Source of the DNA: Paraglaciecola sp. 20A4
GTDB lineage: Bacteria; Pseudomonadota; Gammaproteobacteria; Enterobacterales; Alteromonadaceae
Assembly (NCBI RefSeq): GCF_011378905.1
Contig: NZ_WTPY01000002.1
Span: forward strand, 1 to 64,000
DNA length: 64,000 bases
Reading direction: 5' to 3'
Numbering within the stretch: the stretch's first letter is position 1; each line of letters starts with the position of its first letter. Below the pieces are notes generated by a model. The model searched no databases. It saw nothing but the letters and a program-made list of their open reading frames with translations, and had not been told where the DNA came from. Made by a program: the position numbers and the translations under genes. Shown here in pieces: positions 1-10,809 of the stretch.

Positions 1-10
1 CGAGAGGCGC

Positions 11-38
11 ATTATAGAGATCCAAACTGACAGCGCAA
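11..38 (-). promoter_or_regulatory. Strong rRNA-operon-type sigma70 promoter reading out of the left edge
   Basis: On the minus strand there is a -35 TTGCGC (33-38), a 16-bp spacer and a perfect -10 TATAAT (11-16). A GC-rich discriminator (GCGCC) follows, and AT-rich DNA lies upstream at about 41-65, as for an UP element. This layout is typical of stringently controlled rRNA promoters. In E. coli the rrnD operon lies next to yrdA, which is the first gene here, so a 16S gene just outside the window is the likely target. That target is inferred, not seen. Confidence 0.6.
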
Positions 39-189
39 CCCTTTATTTAATAAAAATGTTTGAATGCTGGTTTTATGGTCAATCTGATTATCGTTAAAGC
101 ATTATGGTGATTTTTACGTCAGCAATAGTGCTTCTTAGTCCTACTGAGTTTGTTATTATCTTCTTATAGAATTCTAAATTGGATTAAAT

Positions 190-720
190 ATGAGCATTAG
201 AAGTTATAAAGGTATACGACCAAAGCTTGCCGATGGTTGCTATATAGATGAATCAAGTGTGTTAGTGGGTGATATAGAATGTGCAGAGCATGTCAGTGTC
301 TGGCCTTTAGTTGCCGCCCGTGGCGATGTTAATTTTATAAAGATAGGGGCGCGCAGTAATGTTCAAGACGGTACGGTTTTGCATGTCAGCCGCATAAGCA
401 AAGAAAATCCAAAGGGTCACCCACTCATTATCGGGGAAGATGTAACGGTTGGCCATAAATGCATGCTGCATGGATGTGAATTAGGTAATCGTATTTTAGT
501 CGGTATGGGCGCCATAGTTATGGACGGAGCCATAGTAGAAGATGACGTTTTTATAGGTGCTGGTAGCCTAGTCCCCCCTAATAAACGATTAGTAAGTGGT
601 TATCTATATGTCGGTAGCCCTGCAAAACAGGCCCGTCCACTGAAAGAATCAGAGCGTGCTTTTCTGAAAATGTCCGCTAATAACTATGTCAGACTGAAAA
701 ATGAGTATTTGGAAGAATAG
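190..720 (+). CDS. yrdA: Gamma-class carbonic anhydrase family protein (YrdA-like)
   Basis: This 176-residue protein has the left-handed beta-helix hexapeptide pattern of the gamma carbonic anhydrase/YrdA family. The three expected zinc ligands are visible as His65, His89 and His94. The family is cytoplasmic; many members have weak or undetected hydratase activity, so catalysis is inferred. Length is normal. It is transcribed rightward, away from the yrdB-aroE pair, as in E. coli, and stands alone. No strong ribosome binding site is visible before the ATG. Confidence 0.92.
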   Translation: MSIRSYKGIRPKLADGCYIDESSVLVGDIECAEHVSVWPLVAARGDVNFIKIGARSNVQDGTVLHVSRISKENPKGHPLIIGEDVTVGHKCMLHGCELGNRILVGMGAIVMDGAIVEDDVFIGAGSLVPPNKRLVSGYLYVGSPAKQARPLKESERAFLKMSANNYVRLKNEYLEE

Positions 721-760
721 TTAATAAAGAATAATCCCGTGGTTCAGTTATTACATTGAA

Positions 761-1003
761 CTAACTTCGAATTATTTGAGCGTCGATATGGATGATCCCA
801 TTAGCGTCCCAATCCTCGTTTTCTACTAGGTCGTTAATAAGCTCTTCGATATCAAATTGGTAGTGCTGATAAAACAGTGCCATATCATCAACAACTAGGT
901 TGTTAATATGGCACTGCATCATTAATCCCGAAACAATAATCTGTAAAATCATCGTTTCGCCGTCCTGACTATATCCCTCTTGTACTTGGACTGCTTGATT
1001 CAC
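761..1003 (-). CDS. yrdB: DUF1488 family protein (YrdB-like)
   Basis: This small acidic protein of 80 residues belongs to the DUF1488 family by its pattern and by its constant place beside aroE. Its function is unknown. The start codon is GTG and overlaps the aroE stop (GTGA), so the two genes are translationally coupled and surely co-transcribed. No membrane segment or signal peptide is visible. Confidence 0.8.
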   Translation of the reverse strand: MNQAVQVQEGYSQDGETMILQIIVSGLMMQCHINNLVVDDMALFYQHYQFDIEELINDLVENEDWDANGIIHIDAQIIRS

Positions 1004-1818
1004 AGCATTGCTCTTACAGTTTTGATGACCGGCTCAATTTGCGGCTTAACATTACGCCATAAATAGAAACTCTCTGCAGCTTGGCCAACTAACATGCCCA
1101 AACCGTCACTTACCTCAATTCCAGCGTTATGCTTTTTAGCCCACTGCATAAAGGATGTTTGCTGCGCCTTATAGGTCATGTCATAGGCAAATGCAGCTTC
1201 TGAAAAAATATTGGCGCTTATTTGTGGTAAATCACCATTAAGACTAGAAGACGTACAATTAATAATGCCATCAAACGTGACTTCAGGTACATCATCAAAA
1301 CCTGAGCTAGAAATATTACCTTCTTTTTCAAACATAGCGGCAAGCTCGTGCGCTTTGCTTGCCGTGCGATTGGCAATATGAATACTGCACACCTTAGCCG
1401 TCAGCAAAGGTAAAATGACTCCACGAGTAGCGCCACCAGCACCAATAAGTAATACGCGTTTTCCCTCTAAAGCCCCCCATAAACGCTGCAGATCATGTAC
1501 TAAGCCCTCTCCGTCAGTGTTATCGCCTAATACACTGCCATCGGGACGCTTATATAAAGTATTAACCGCTTGAGCCGCTTTGGCGCGAGGGGTTAATTCA
1601 TCTGCAAAACGAAATGCATCGAGTTTAAAGGGTGATGTAACATTTGCGCCAATATATCCTTGGGCAAAAAATGCTTTAATTGCATCATTGAATTGGTCAT
1701 TACCGGGCTGTTGACGCCCATAGTCGATTGCTTGGTGAGTTTGTTTAGCAAACAAGCTATGAATTAAGGGGGATTTACTGTGCTCTATTGGATTACCAAA
1801 AACTGCGTATCGGTCCAT
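1000..1818 (-). CDS. aroE: Shikimate dehydrogenase (NADP+)
   Basis: AroE reduces 3-dehydroshikimate to shikimate with NADPH in the chorismate pathway. The 272-residue protein has the N-terminal substrate-binding motif with SKSP (residues 14-17), catalytic Lys65 and Asp102, and the nucleotide-binding loop GAGGA at 126-130. Length matches E. coli AroE. The gene ends in a 4-bp overlap with the DUF1488 gene. Unlike in E. coli, hemF and ompW lie between aroE and tsaC, so aroE probably has its own promoter in the 1819-1962 gap or is reached by read-through. Confidence 0.97.
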   Translation of the reverse strand: MDRYAVFGNPIEHSKSPLIHSLFAKQTHQAIDYGRQQPGNDQFNDAIKAFFAQGYIGANVTSPFKLDAFRFADELTPRAKAAQAVNTLYKRPDGSVLGDNTDGEGLVHDLQRLWGALEGKRVLLIGAGGATRGVILPLLTAKVCSIHIANRTASKAHELAAMFEKEGNISSSGFDDVPEVTFDGIINCTSSSLNGDLPQISANIFSEAAFAYDMTYKAQQTSFMQWAKKHNAGIEVSDGLGMLVGQAAESFYLWRNVKPQIEPVIKTVRAML

Positions 1819-1929
1819 AATCTCAAAATAATGTCGAATTAGTTAAGCTAGGTTAGCCTAATTTTCCACATGACTGAACTGTAAAATACTTCTACTACAA
1901 ATAATGTAGCTGATACATAAAGCAAATAA

Positions 1930-1953
1930 AAGACGACGCTGAGGCATCGTCTT
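1930..1953 (-). terminator. Rho-independent terminator downstream of ompW
   Basis: The arms AAGACGA and TCGTCTT, extended by GC/GC inside, form a near-perfect 10-bp hairpin. On the minus strand it is followed by a T-rich run. It lies 10 bp past the ompW stop and separates ompW from aroE. Confidence 0.75.
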
Positions 1954-1962
1954 ATTAAAAAC

Positions 1963-2646
1963 CTAAAATTTGTAGCCTAGCATGACTGAATATACCCATG
2001 GGTCTACGTCAACAGAAACCTTAGCTGGCAGGTCCAAAACCTCAAAATTAGCCCGAGTATCAATATCAATATAACGTACTGATGCATTTACTAACCAATG
2101 CTCATCCAGTTTGTAGTCCATACCAATTTGCGCAGCAATACCAAATGACTCTTCAAGACTTAAGTTATTAAAACTTTGATTTTCGCGGCTACCCACAAAC
2201 TCTTCGTCGTAAAATACCGTGTAATTCAAACCAAGCCCCAAGTAAGGCTGAATGGTTTCAGATACTGGCAAATAATAAATTACGCTTAAGGTTGGTGGCA
2301 ACTGACGACTTGAAGCCAATTCACCATCTCCTAAACCTAAGTCATTGTCTTGTGTACCTGTCAGTTTAATATCGTGCTTGAATGGGCTAGCAGCAAGTAA
2401 CTCCAAACCAATATTATCAGAGAACATATAAACAACATTTAAACCCAATTGGGTATCACTGTTTACAGATGTCCCCATTCCCACATTACCAACATCTTGA
2501 ACGGTCACATTTGAACTTGATTCATCAGGCGCCACCGTAGTTAAACCAGCTCGAACAATAATATCACCGGGTTCGTAAGCATGAACTGAGCCGAGCATGC
2601 CGGCGGTGAGTACTAAACTGCATAAAACTGTATTTGAGACTTTCAT
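1963..2646 (-). CDS. ompW: OmpW family outer membrane protein
   Basis: This 227-residue protein has an N-terminal signal peptide (about residues 1-23, ending VHA). The rest is an 8-stranded beta-barrel pattern that closes with the aromatic C-terminus YKF typical of outer membrane proteins recognised by the Bam machinery. OmpW proteins form narrow hydrophobic channels and often respond to oxygen, stress and metals. The start is supported by AGAGGT six bases upstream. It is monocistronic, with its own terminator and an upstream region carrying two FNR-like boxes. Confidence 0.9.
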   Translation of the reverse strand: MKVSNTVLCSLVLTAGMLGSVHAYEPGDIIVRAGLTTVAPDESSSNVTVQDVGNVGMGTSVNSDTQLGLNVVYMFSDNIGLELLAASPFKHDIKLTGTQDNDLGLGDGELASSRQLPPTLSVIYYLPVSETIQPYLGLGLNYTVFYDEEFVGSRENQSFNNLSLEESFGIAAQIGMDYKLDEHWLVNASVRYIDIDTRANFEVLDLPAKVSVDVDPWVYSVMLGYKF

Positions 2647-2675
2647 TATTACCTCTGCGTATAAATTCTAACGGC

Positions 2676-2777
2676 AGTGTAATGAGGAGCATCGAGGGGT
2701 TATTGATCTAGCTCAATATTTTATATAGGCCAAAACCGCTCGGTAATAAATGCACTACTAAAACTGATCTGGATCAA
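2676..2777 (-). promoter_or_regulatory. ompW promoter with two FNR-like boxes
   Basis: Reading leftward, a -10-like TACACT sits at 2676-2681. An FNR-type box TTGAT-CTAG-CTCAA lies at 2703-2716 (13 of 14 defined bases or free positions fit TTGAT-N4-ATCAA). Its centre is about 40 bp upstream of the start implied by the -10, the class II activator position. A second box, CTGAT-CTGG-ATCAA, lies at 2764-2777, also with one mismatch. E. coli ompW is known to be FNR-activated, which supports the reading. Confidence 0.6.
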
Positions 2778-2847
2778 AAATGGGAATAAATAACACCGAA
2801 ATCAAGAATATATATCAGTGTTATTACACAGTAGTTTGAATTGTGGG

Positions 2848-4337
<1,490 letters not shown>

Positions 4338-4407
4338 TTTATTAATATATGTGCGTCAGGTGGCCCAGAGTGTAAAACATGATGCTGCGAGGATAAACAT
4401 AAAGCGG

Positions 4408-4965
4408 TTATTCAGCCGGTTGTTTATATCCACACTTACGTTCTGGACATTGCCAAATAAGACCTGCCGCGGCTTTCTTTTCTTGCATTATCGGCCATGC
4501 GCATTTTGCACATGCATGGGCTACAGGTGGAAAATTTAACGCGTAGTGGCATTTTGGATATTGGTCACAAGGATAGAAGTTTTTACCATACTTATTGGCT
4601 CGCTTGATTAAATGCCCTTTAAGACATGAAGGACAAGCAACGTTGTCAGCCGACTGTTCTTTGTTAGATTTTATATAATGGCACTCAGGGAAGTTACTGC
4701 AGCCGATGTACATGCCATAACGTCCCTTGCGGATAACTAATTCGGACTGACACTCCGGGCACTTTGAACCTTCAATTGCGGTTAGCTCTGTGTTATCGCT
4801 TTCATGCAGGGGCTTACTGTATTCGCAGTTTGGATAATCACTGCAACCGATAAAAGCACCATTTTTACTATGGCGTAATTTCAATGGTGATTGGCAAATG
4901 GGACATGTGCCTGGATCGAAGGCAGATTCCTGAGTATTAAAGAGGGAGTGATCTATCTTAGACAT
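4408..4965 (-). CDS. yrdD: Topoisomerase-type C4 zinc-finger protein (YrdD-like)
   Basis: The 185-residue protein is built almost entirely of zinc ribbons like those at the C-terminus of topoisomerase I. Three start with CPIC, CPEC and CPSC and end in C-x5-7-C pairs such as CSDYPNC. A fourth, divergent one starts CAKC and ends CPERKC. No topoisomerase catalytic domain is present. The role is unknown; nucleic-acid binding is inferred from the fold. It lies between smg and tsaC as in E. coli. Confidence 0.88.
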   Translation of the reverse strand: MSKIDHSLFNTQESAFDPGTCPICQSPLKLRHSKNGAFIGCSDYPNCEYSKPLHESDNTELTAIEGSKCPECQSELVIRKGRYGMYIGCSNFPECHYIKSNKEQSADNVACPSCLKGHLIKRANKYGKNFYPCDQYPKCHYALNFPPVAHACAKCAWPIMQEKKAAAGLIWQCPERKCGYKQPAE

Positions 4966-4987
4966 ACAACTGAAGTGCCTTAATAAT

Positions 4988-5012
4988 CACGGGTTTATCA
5001 AGTAAACCCGTG
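4988..5012. other. Perfect hairpin between smg and yrdD
   Basis: Arms CACGGGTTTA and TAAACCCGTG are a perfect 10-bp inverted repeat around a 5-nt loop, 9 bp after the smg stop. On the minus strand only a weak T-rich stretch follows. It may be an attenuator or mRNA-stabilising stem inside the operon rather than a full terminator. Confidence 0.5.
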
Positions 5013-5021
5013 TCAATGAAT

Positions 5022-5498
5022 CTAATGCAGTGGTCCTTCTGGCTCTTCAAATAATAAGTCTTCCATTTGGGCATAAGCGTTTTCTTTACCTGGAACATTA
5101 AATAACACCATTAACACGACCCATTTCATATCTTCCAAGCAAAATTCTTTTGAGTCGATTTCCATGACACGATCGATAACCATTTCCCGAGTGGTTGAGT
5201 CCAGTACATTAATATGTTCTAAAAATATTAAAAAGCCGCGGCATTCTAGATCTAAGCGCATTTCTTCCTCTTGCGTGTAAATACGCGTAACAAAAGAAGT
5301 AGGGCCCTTGACTAAATACGGTTTAATGTCAGTTTCTTGTAATGCGGCAAGTTTCTCTAGCCAAGACAAAGCTTTATATATTTCGTCTTGATGAAAACCA
5401 GCTCGCACCAGTTCATCAGTCAACTCGTCTTGGTCAACGCGGATTTCTGTTTCACTATGAATGAAATTTTCAAATAGATACATGAGGATATCAAACAT
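5022..5498 (-). CDS. smg: DUF494 family protein Smg
   Basis: This is the 158-residue Smg family protein of unknown function, recognised by its start [12 protein letters not shown], its acidic composition and its place after dprA. The start chosen is the second ATG of the open frame, since all family members begin MFD. This leaves one base between the dprA stop and the smg start codon, a sign of translational coupling. No signal peptide or membrane span is seen. Confidence 0.92.
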   Translation of the reverse strand: MFDILMYLFENFIHSETEIRVDQDELTDELVRAGFHQDEIYKALSWLEKLAALQETDIKPYLVKGPTSFVTRIYTQEEEMRLDLECRGFLIFLEHINVLDSTTREMVIDRVMEIDSKEFCLEDMKWVVLMVLFNVPGKENAYAQMEDLLFEEPEGPLH

Positions 5499-5499
5499 A

Positions 5500-6636
5500 C
5501 TATTTTTCCCCCAATTTAAGGTAACCACCTGGAACAGCTATCACTAAACCACGCAATTCATATTCTAACAATTGAGACATAACCTCAGCAACTGGCATGC
5601 CACATCGCTCAACAACTAAGTCTAGCGGTGTGGTTTCAAATTCTACACTATCTAACAATTTGTCAGATGCCAAGCTTTGTCTCGCGCTTTTTTGCAAATC
5701 ATTCTGTTGAGTATTCAAGAAATTAAGTGCTAAGTGTTGATATTCTTCGTTAATATCACTCACGCTCTCTACTAGCTTAGCACCTTGTTTAATTAAGTAA
5801 TGACAACCCTTAGACAAAATATTGTGGATATTGCCCGGCACAGCAAATACATCTCTATTTTGCTCAATAGCATAACGAGCGGTAATTAATGACCCACTCT
5901 TTATTGCCGCTTCGATAATCAGAGTACCTAAAGACATGCCACTGATGATGCGATTTCGGCGGGGAAAATTTTCAGGTCTAGCAGGCGTATCTGGGGCAAA
6001 CTCCGACACCAACGCACCACTTTGATCAAGTATTCGACGCGCCATATTATTGTGACGCTTAGGATAGATATTATTCAATCCGGTGCCAAGCACCGCAATG
6101 GTTCTGCCATTGGCTTGCAATACACCTTCATGTGCTAAGCCATCAATACCTAACGCTAATCCACTCGTTACTGTCCAGCCGCTTCGTGATAAGCCTTGAG
6201 CAAAATACTTAGCATTTTGTTTTCCCGCCGCCGAAGGATTACGGCTACCGACTATGGCCAATTGATGGGTATTTAATAACTGCATGTCGCCACTTCCATA
6301 TAACAATATGGGCGGTTTGTCAGTTTGCAACAGTGGCTGTGGATATAGCTCAGAGTCAACACATATAAGCATATTCTGTGGCTGACAAAGCCATTGTGTA
6401 CTTTTATCAAGTAGATATATATCAGGGTTTAACAAGCGCTGTGCTTGAACGTCAGAAAAGCCTATAAATTGTAATTGCTCATTGTCCATAGCGAATAAAT
6501 CAGCAACTTGAAGGTTATTAGTTTGCAGGATAATGGCAAGTTTGGTTAATGAGAAACGGGGAAGCTGAGCTAACGTCAGCCATTGACGATCGGTCTCTGC
6601 ATTCGATTGGTTCTTAACCTTTGCTGTTTCTCGCAA
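5500..6636 (-). CDS. dprA: DNA-processing protein DprA (Smf)
   Basis: DprA protects incoming single-stranded DNA and loads RecA during natural transformation. The 378-residue protein has an N-terminal helical part, then the Rossmann-like core with [13 protein letters not shown] near residue 129, [23 protein letters not shown] and the GSLITA motif. A C-terminal winged-helix (DML1-like) region follows. Length is normal. It lies 27 bp after the LysM gene and abuts smg. Whether the organism is naturally competent cannot be judged here. Confidence 0.96.
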   Translation of the reverse strand: MRETAKVKNQSNAETDRQWLTLAQLPRFSLTKLAIILQTNNLQVADLFAMDNEQLQFIGFSDVQAQRLLNPDIYLLDKSTQWLCQPQNMLICVDSELYPQPLLQTDKPPILLYGSGDMQLLNTHQLAIVGSRNPSAAGKQNAKYFAQGLSRSGWTVTSGLALGIDGLAHEGVLQANGRTIAVLGTGLNNIYPKRHNNMARRILDQSGALVSEFAPDTPARPENFPRRNRIISGMSLGTLIIEAAIKSGSLITARYAIEQNRDVFAVPGNIHNILSKGCHYLIKQGAKLVESVSDINEEYQHLALNFLNTQQNDLQKSARQSLASDKLLDSVEFETTPLDLVVERCGMPVAEVMSQLLEYELRGLVIAVPGGYLKLGEK

Positions 6637-6663
6637 CTTAGGACTCCACTTATTATGATTGCC

Positions 6664-7743
6664 CTAAGGTTTTGCAACAATAGCGCCTTTACGAATAACT
6701 GTAGACGAACGCGTGACGAGTGCATAACTCACCTTAGAAAAGACTTTAAATACCAGTAATTCACCAACTTTCATCCACGGCTGAGGTAAAACGTCGTTGA
6801 ACGAAAAGGCGCGCTCTAATGTCTGACTTTCGTTCAGGTACTGTGCAGGTTCACTGTCTAAGACTGCAGCGCCCTGTTGATAGATCCCCATCACGATGCC
6901 TGCTTCTACGTCATTGTTCCCTATGTCGATAATGACAACGCTGTACTTACTTGATAGTTGATATTGTGAGAGAGCGGCTATAATCTGCGCTTTTTGGTCA
7001 GTGGCAGCTTTGATCTGCACGATTGGGTGGGTATCATTCACTTCACTGAACTTCAGTAGTTTATCACCACGCTTAACTTCAAGATTAGCCGCTGAAAGCA
7101 ACACTAAAGACTGCTTCGGTATTGAACTTACAAGCGCCTGGCCACCTGCAATATGTCGAATCGCAATAGCTAAAAAATCGCCCTCTTGGTTATATAACGT
7201 TTGCTGTTTACGGACGACTTCATAATGGCCGCTGGTCATGCTTTCTTTATTAACTAATACCAAGTCGCCATTGGCAAAGTATTCAGAGCCTTCGGTACTA
7301 CCAATGATTGAGGGTAAAGCCGCATACTCTTGTTCACTGAGGACTTTCTCATGATTAAAATAAGGCGTAATTTTATGCCAAGGGAGCACTGCAATTGGCT
7401 GATTATATTTTGGTACCTGCTTAGCGGAGGGAGAGCGCACAATGTAAGGTTTTTGCTGGCTTCTGACTAAATCGATAATAGGCTCACCTGCGGCATTTTT
7501 AGTTAGCCTCAGTTCGTCACCTGGAAATATTAAGTGGGGATTAATAATTTGCGTATTAGTGCGCCAAATTTCAGGCCAATACCAAGGTTTGCTTAAAAAG
7601 AGATTTGAAATATCCCATAAGGTATCACCAGTCTTTACTATATAGACCGTTGGTGCCGTAACTTTCAGTTTAATCACTTCAGCATAAAGAAAAAACGGTG
7701 TAAATAACAAGGCAATGGTAAAGCTTTTTAAATTATTAAACAT
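6664..7743 (-). CDS. Secreted LysM-domain protein
   Basis: The 359-residue protein has a signal peptide (about 1-21) and one LysM peptidoglycan-binding domain at about residues 33-80, seen as YIVKTGDTLWDISNLFL and the PHLIFPGDELRL end. The remaining ~270 residues have no catalytic motif that I recognise. A LysM gene directly upstream of dprA is a common arrangement in gammaproteobacteria. It is probably a periplasmic cell-wall-binding protein and the first gene of the leftward dprA operon. It is divergent from def. Confidence 0.88.
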   Translation of the reverse strand: MFNNLKSFTIALLFTPFFLYAEVIKLKVTAPTVYIVKTGDTLWDISNLFLSKPWYWPEIWRTNTQIINPHLIFPGDELRLTKNAAGEPIIDLVRSQQKPYIVRSPSAKQVPKYNQPIAVLPWHKITPYFNHEKVLSEQEYAALPSIIGSTEGSEYFANGDLVLVNKESMTSGHYEVVRKQQTLYNQEGDFLAIAIRHIAGGQALVSSIPKQSLVLLSAANLEVKRGDKLLKFSEVNDTHPIVQIKAATDQKAQIIAALSQYQLSSKYSVVIIDIGNNDVEAGIVMGIYQQGAAVLDSEPAQYLNESQTLERAFSFNDVLPQPWMKVGELLVFKVFSKVSYALVTRSSTVIRKGAIVAKP

Positions 7744-7985
7744 GAGGTGCGCGCTACCTTGCCTTTGTGGCTATTATGTTTTTATTCCATATCGGTTAGA
7801 ATAGCTTGTTATCGCAAAGATTAAATAGCCTGATGATCAGGTTCGTATGATTATTAATACCAAGGACAACCCTACCCTTCAATTACAGTTGCAGGAATAC
7901 GGTACTAGGTAAGATATTTTTTGAACACCTTCCCATTAAATTTCACAGATGATCTTTGGGAAGCAAAATGAGTTAAAGATAGAAC

Positions 7986-8495
7986 ATGGCCATATTAGAC
8001 GTATTACAATTTCCAGATGAGCGCTTGCGCACAGTTGCCAAGCCTGTTGAAACAATCGACAGCACTATTAAAGCCCTTGTGAGTGATATGCTCGACACCA
8101 TGAAGGATGAAAATGGTATCGGTTTAGCAGCAACACAGGTTGATGTGCATCAACGTGTTGTTGTGATCGATGTCTCTGAGAAGCAAGACACACCACAAGT
8201 TTTTATCAATGCTGAAATTACCCATATGGATGGCATAACAGTTAGTGAAGAAGGTTGCTTGTCGGTACCCAATAACTACGCAAAAGTCGAACGTGCCGAG
8301 AAAGTCACGGTTAACGCGCTAAATGAACATGGGGATGAGTTTACGTTGGAGGCAGATGGTTTATTAGCAATCTGTATTCAGCATGAGTTGGATCACCTGA
8401 AAGGTAAGCTTTTTGTAGATTATTTGTCGCCACTAAAGCGTCAACGCATTCGCACTAAGTTAGAAAAAGAAGCACGTCTAGCAGCTAGACTCTAA
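7986..8495 (+). CDS. def: Peptide deformylase
   Basis: Def removes the formyl group from the N-terminal methionine of nascent proteins. All three family motifs are present in the 169-residue protein: GIGLAATQ (44-51), EGCLS with metal ligand Cys91, and HELDH with metal ligands His133 and His137 and catalytic Glu134. It is followed 9 bp later by fmt, the enzyme that adds the formyl group to initiator tRNA, and then by rsmB and trkA, as in E. coli. Confidence 0.98.
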   Translation: MAILDVLQFPDERLRTVAKPVETIDSTIKALVSDMLDTMKDENGIGLAATQVDVHQRVVVIDVSEKQDTPQVFINAEITHMDGITVSEEGCLSVPNNYAKVERAEKVTVNALNEHGDEFTLEADGLLAICIQHELDHLKGKLFVDYLSPLKRQRIRTKLEKEARLAARL

Positions 8496-8504
8496 GAGGT
8501 CACA

Positions 8505-9452
8505 TTGAAATCAGGTCTTAATATTGTTTTTGCTGGTACACCGGAATTTGCAGCCACCCATTTAGCCGCGCTTATACATTCTGAACACAATGTCATTGCA
8601 GCCTATACCCAACCCGATAGGCCAGCTGGGCGCGGCAAAAAGTTGCATGCCAGTGCAGTGAAGCAACTTGCTGAGCAACATGGCATACCTGTGTATCAAC
8701 CCGCCTCCCTTAAATCAGACGAAGCACATCAACAGCTGACGGATTTACAAGCGGATGTTATGGTCGTAGTGGCTTATGGGCTTATACTGCCGCAAAACAT
8801 CTTAGATGCGCCTAAGTATGGTTGTTTGAATGTGCATGGCTCGCTACTCCCAAAATGGCGAGGAGCGGCTCCGATTCAACGGGCCATTTGGGCCGGTGAT
8901 AGCCACACAGGTATCACCATCATGCAAATGGACAAAGGTTTAGACACGGGTGATATGCTTAGTGAGTTACGTATACCGATTGAACCTGAAGATACCAGCG
9001 CAACGTTGTACCTGAAACTCGCTGAGCTCGGCCCTAAAGGTTTATTGGAAACCTTACAGAATTTGCATAATATTACTGCGCAACCACAAGATAATAGCTT
9101 GGCAACCTATGCTGAAAAACTATCGAAACAAGAAGCAAAAATTGATTGGAGCATGTCAGCCAAGCAGCTGGAACGTAATATCCGTGCTTTTGACCCTTGG
9201 CCCGTTGCGTATTTCGAAACCCAAGACGCAGCCATAAAAGTAAGGCGCGCCAAAGTGGGCCAATCTGCTTTGGATACCCCCCAAAAAATTGGACAAATAG
9301 TCCAAGCTGACAAATACGCTATTGGTGTTCAGACTGGAGATGGTATTTTGCTTATTGAAATATTGCAGTTACCAGGTAAAAAACCACTGGCATGTCAAGA
9401 TATACTGAATGGGCACGGCGACTGGTTCGCCAAAGGTAACGTATTGTCATGA
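8505..9452 (+). CDS. fmt: Methionyl-tRNA formyltransferase
   Basis: Fmt transfers a formyl group from 10-formyl-tetrahydrofolate to Met-tRNAfMet. The 315-residue protein has the N-terminal FAGTPEFAA strand, the catalytic triad Asn109, His111 (in [12 protein letters not shown]) and Asp147 (in DKGLDTGD), and a C-terminal OB-like domain. The start is TTG, preceded at 5 bp by GAGG. The 3' end overlaps the rsmB start by 4 bp (ATGA). Confidence 0.98.
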   Translation: MKSGLNIVFAGTPEFAATHLAALIHSEHNVIAAYTQPDRPAGRGKKLHASAVKQLAEQHGIPVYQPASLKSDEAHQQLTDLQADVMVVVAYGLILPQNILDAPKYGCLNVHGSLLPKWRGAAPIQRAIWAGDSHTGITIMQMDKGLDTGDMLSELRIPIEPEDTSATLYLKLAELGPKGLLETLQNLHNITAQPQDNSLATYAEKLSKQEAKIDWSMSAKQLERNIRAFDPWPVAYFETQDAAIKVRRAKVGQSALDTPQKIGQIVQADKYAIGVQTGDGILLIEILQLPGKKPLACQDILNGHGDWFAKGNVLS

Positions 9453-10762
9453 ATCATTCCAAAGGACGATACCAGCCAAATTTGCGCGCAGATGCAGCCA
9501 GGGTTCTTTATCAAATATTAGAGCAAGGTTTGTCAGCGAGAGAATGCCTTCCTGCAGCCCAATTGCAACATAATGAAAAAGATAAAGCTTGGTTGCAAGA
9601 AATGACCTACGGTGTATTGCGCCAACTTCCTATCTTGCAACATTGGTTGAGACTATTGTTGGATAAACCATTAAAAAAAGACGTTAAAGTGGTCGAGCAT
9701 TTAATCATGCTAGGGTTTTACCAATTAGCTTACTCTCGGGTTTCTACTCATGCAGCCGTATCAGAATGCGTTAACGCATGCGCCCCTCTTAATGCTATTG
9801 CCACAAAAGGTTTAGTTAATGCAGTGTTACGCAACTTTATTCGTCAGGATATGGCACAAAACCTACCTGACAGTGAACAAATTTTAAGTGGCCAACCAAA
9901 ATGGCTATATAAAAAGTTAGTTAGTGCTTACCCTAATAATTACCCAGCTATATTGGACGCAATGCAACACAAGGCTCCAATTTGGTTGCGTGTTAATGTT
10001 AAGCATAAAAGCGTTGCCGAGTATTGCCAGTTACTGGATCAGCAAGTTATCGCGTATGAGTGCGAAGAGCAGCAACCCCATGGGATTATTTTATCGAAAG
10101 GCTGTGATATTACGTTGCTTCCAGGCTATAACGAGGGTTGGTTTGCCGTTCAGGATGGCGCGGCTCAATTAGCTGCACCCTTTTTAAATTGCCAACCTGG
10201 CGATCGTGTATTGGACTGTTGCGCCGCGCCGGGTGGGAAAACATGCCATATATTAGAACTTGAACCCGATATAACCCAATGTGTAGCGATAGACATAGCA
10301 AGTAGTCGCTTGCAACGTATCGAAGAGAATTTAGCCCGTTTAGGCCATAAAGCAACACTAATATGTGGTGATGCCAGCGAACCTAATACGTGGTGGGATG
10401 AGCAACAATTTGACCGCATACTACTGGATGCTCCTTGTTCCGCGACGGGTATTATTCGGCGACATCCGGACATTAAGTGGTTACGTAAATCTAGTGACAT
10501 CGAGGTGCTTGTTGCTTTGCAGGCAAAAATCATCGATGCCATGTGGCCATTGTTAAAATCTGGCGGAACGATGCTTTACGCAACGTGTTCAATTTTACCA
10601 GCAGAAAATCAGCTACAAATAACGGAATTTTTAAATAGAACGCCAGATGCCAGCGTGGATGTTAGCTTTAATAACGATGCGCCGGACAAACCAGGCAGGC
10701 AAATTCTACCTGGAGATAAGCACATGGATGGTTTTTATTACGCACGACTAATAAAGTCCTAA
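9449..10762 (+). CDS. rsmB: 16S rRNA (cytosine-967-C5)-methyltransferase
   Basis: RsmB methylates C967 of 16S rRNA using SAM. The 437-residue protein has the N-terminal NusB-like RNA-binding domain (about 1-150) and the RsmB/NOP-type methyltransferase domain. Its SAM loop is CAAPGGKT (about 254-261). The two cysteines of the family mechanism are in DAPCSATG and [12 protein letters not shown]. The start overlaps the fmt stop, and trkA follows after 47 bp. Confidence 0.97.
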   Translation: MNHSKGRYQPNLRADAARVLYQILEQGLSARECLPAAQLQHNEKDKAWLQEMTYGVLRQLPILQHWLRLLLDKPLKKDVKVVEHLIMLGFYQLAYSRVSTHAAVSECVNACAPLNAIATKGLVNAVLRNFIRQDMAQNLPDSEQILSGQPKWLYKKLVSAYPNNYPAILDAMQHKAPIWLRVNVKHKSVAEYCQLLDQQVIAYECEEQQPHGIILSKGCDITLLPGYNEGWFAVQDGAAQLAAPFLNCQPGDRVLDCCAAPGGKTCHILELEPDITQCVAIDIASSRLQRIEENLARLGHKATLICGDASEPNTWWDEQQFDRILLDAPCSATGIIRRHPDIKWLRKSSDIEVLVALQAKIIDAMWPLLKSGGTMLYATCSILPAENQLQITEFLNRTPDASVDVSFNNDAPDKPGRQILPGDKHMDGFYYARLIKS

Positions 10763-10809
10763 TAATTGTATATTACCTATACAGAGCAATAAGTTAGAAT
10801 GATTCTATA

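Noticed and set aside
10165-10542. 125-residue minus-strand open frame within rsmB
   Set aside because: It is antisense to the conserved methyltransferase core; the low-complexity Ser/Cys/Arg-rich product is typical of a shadow frame.
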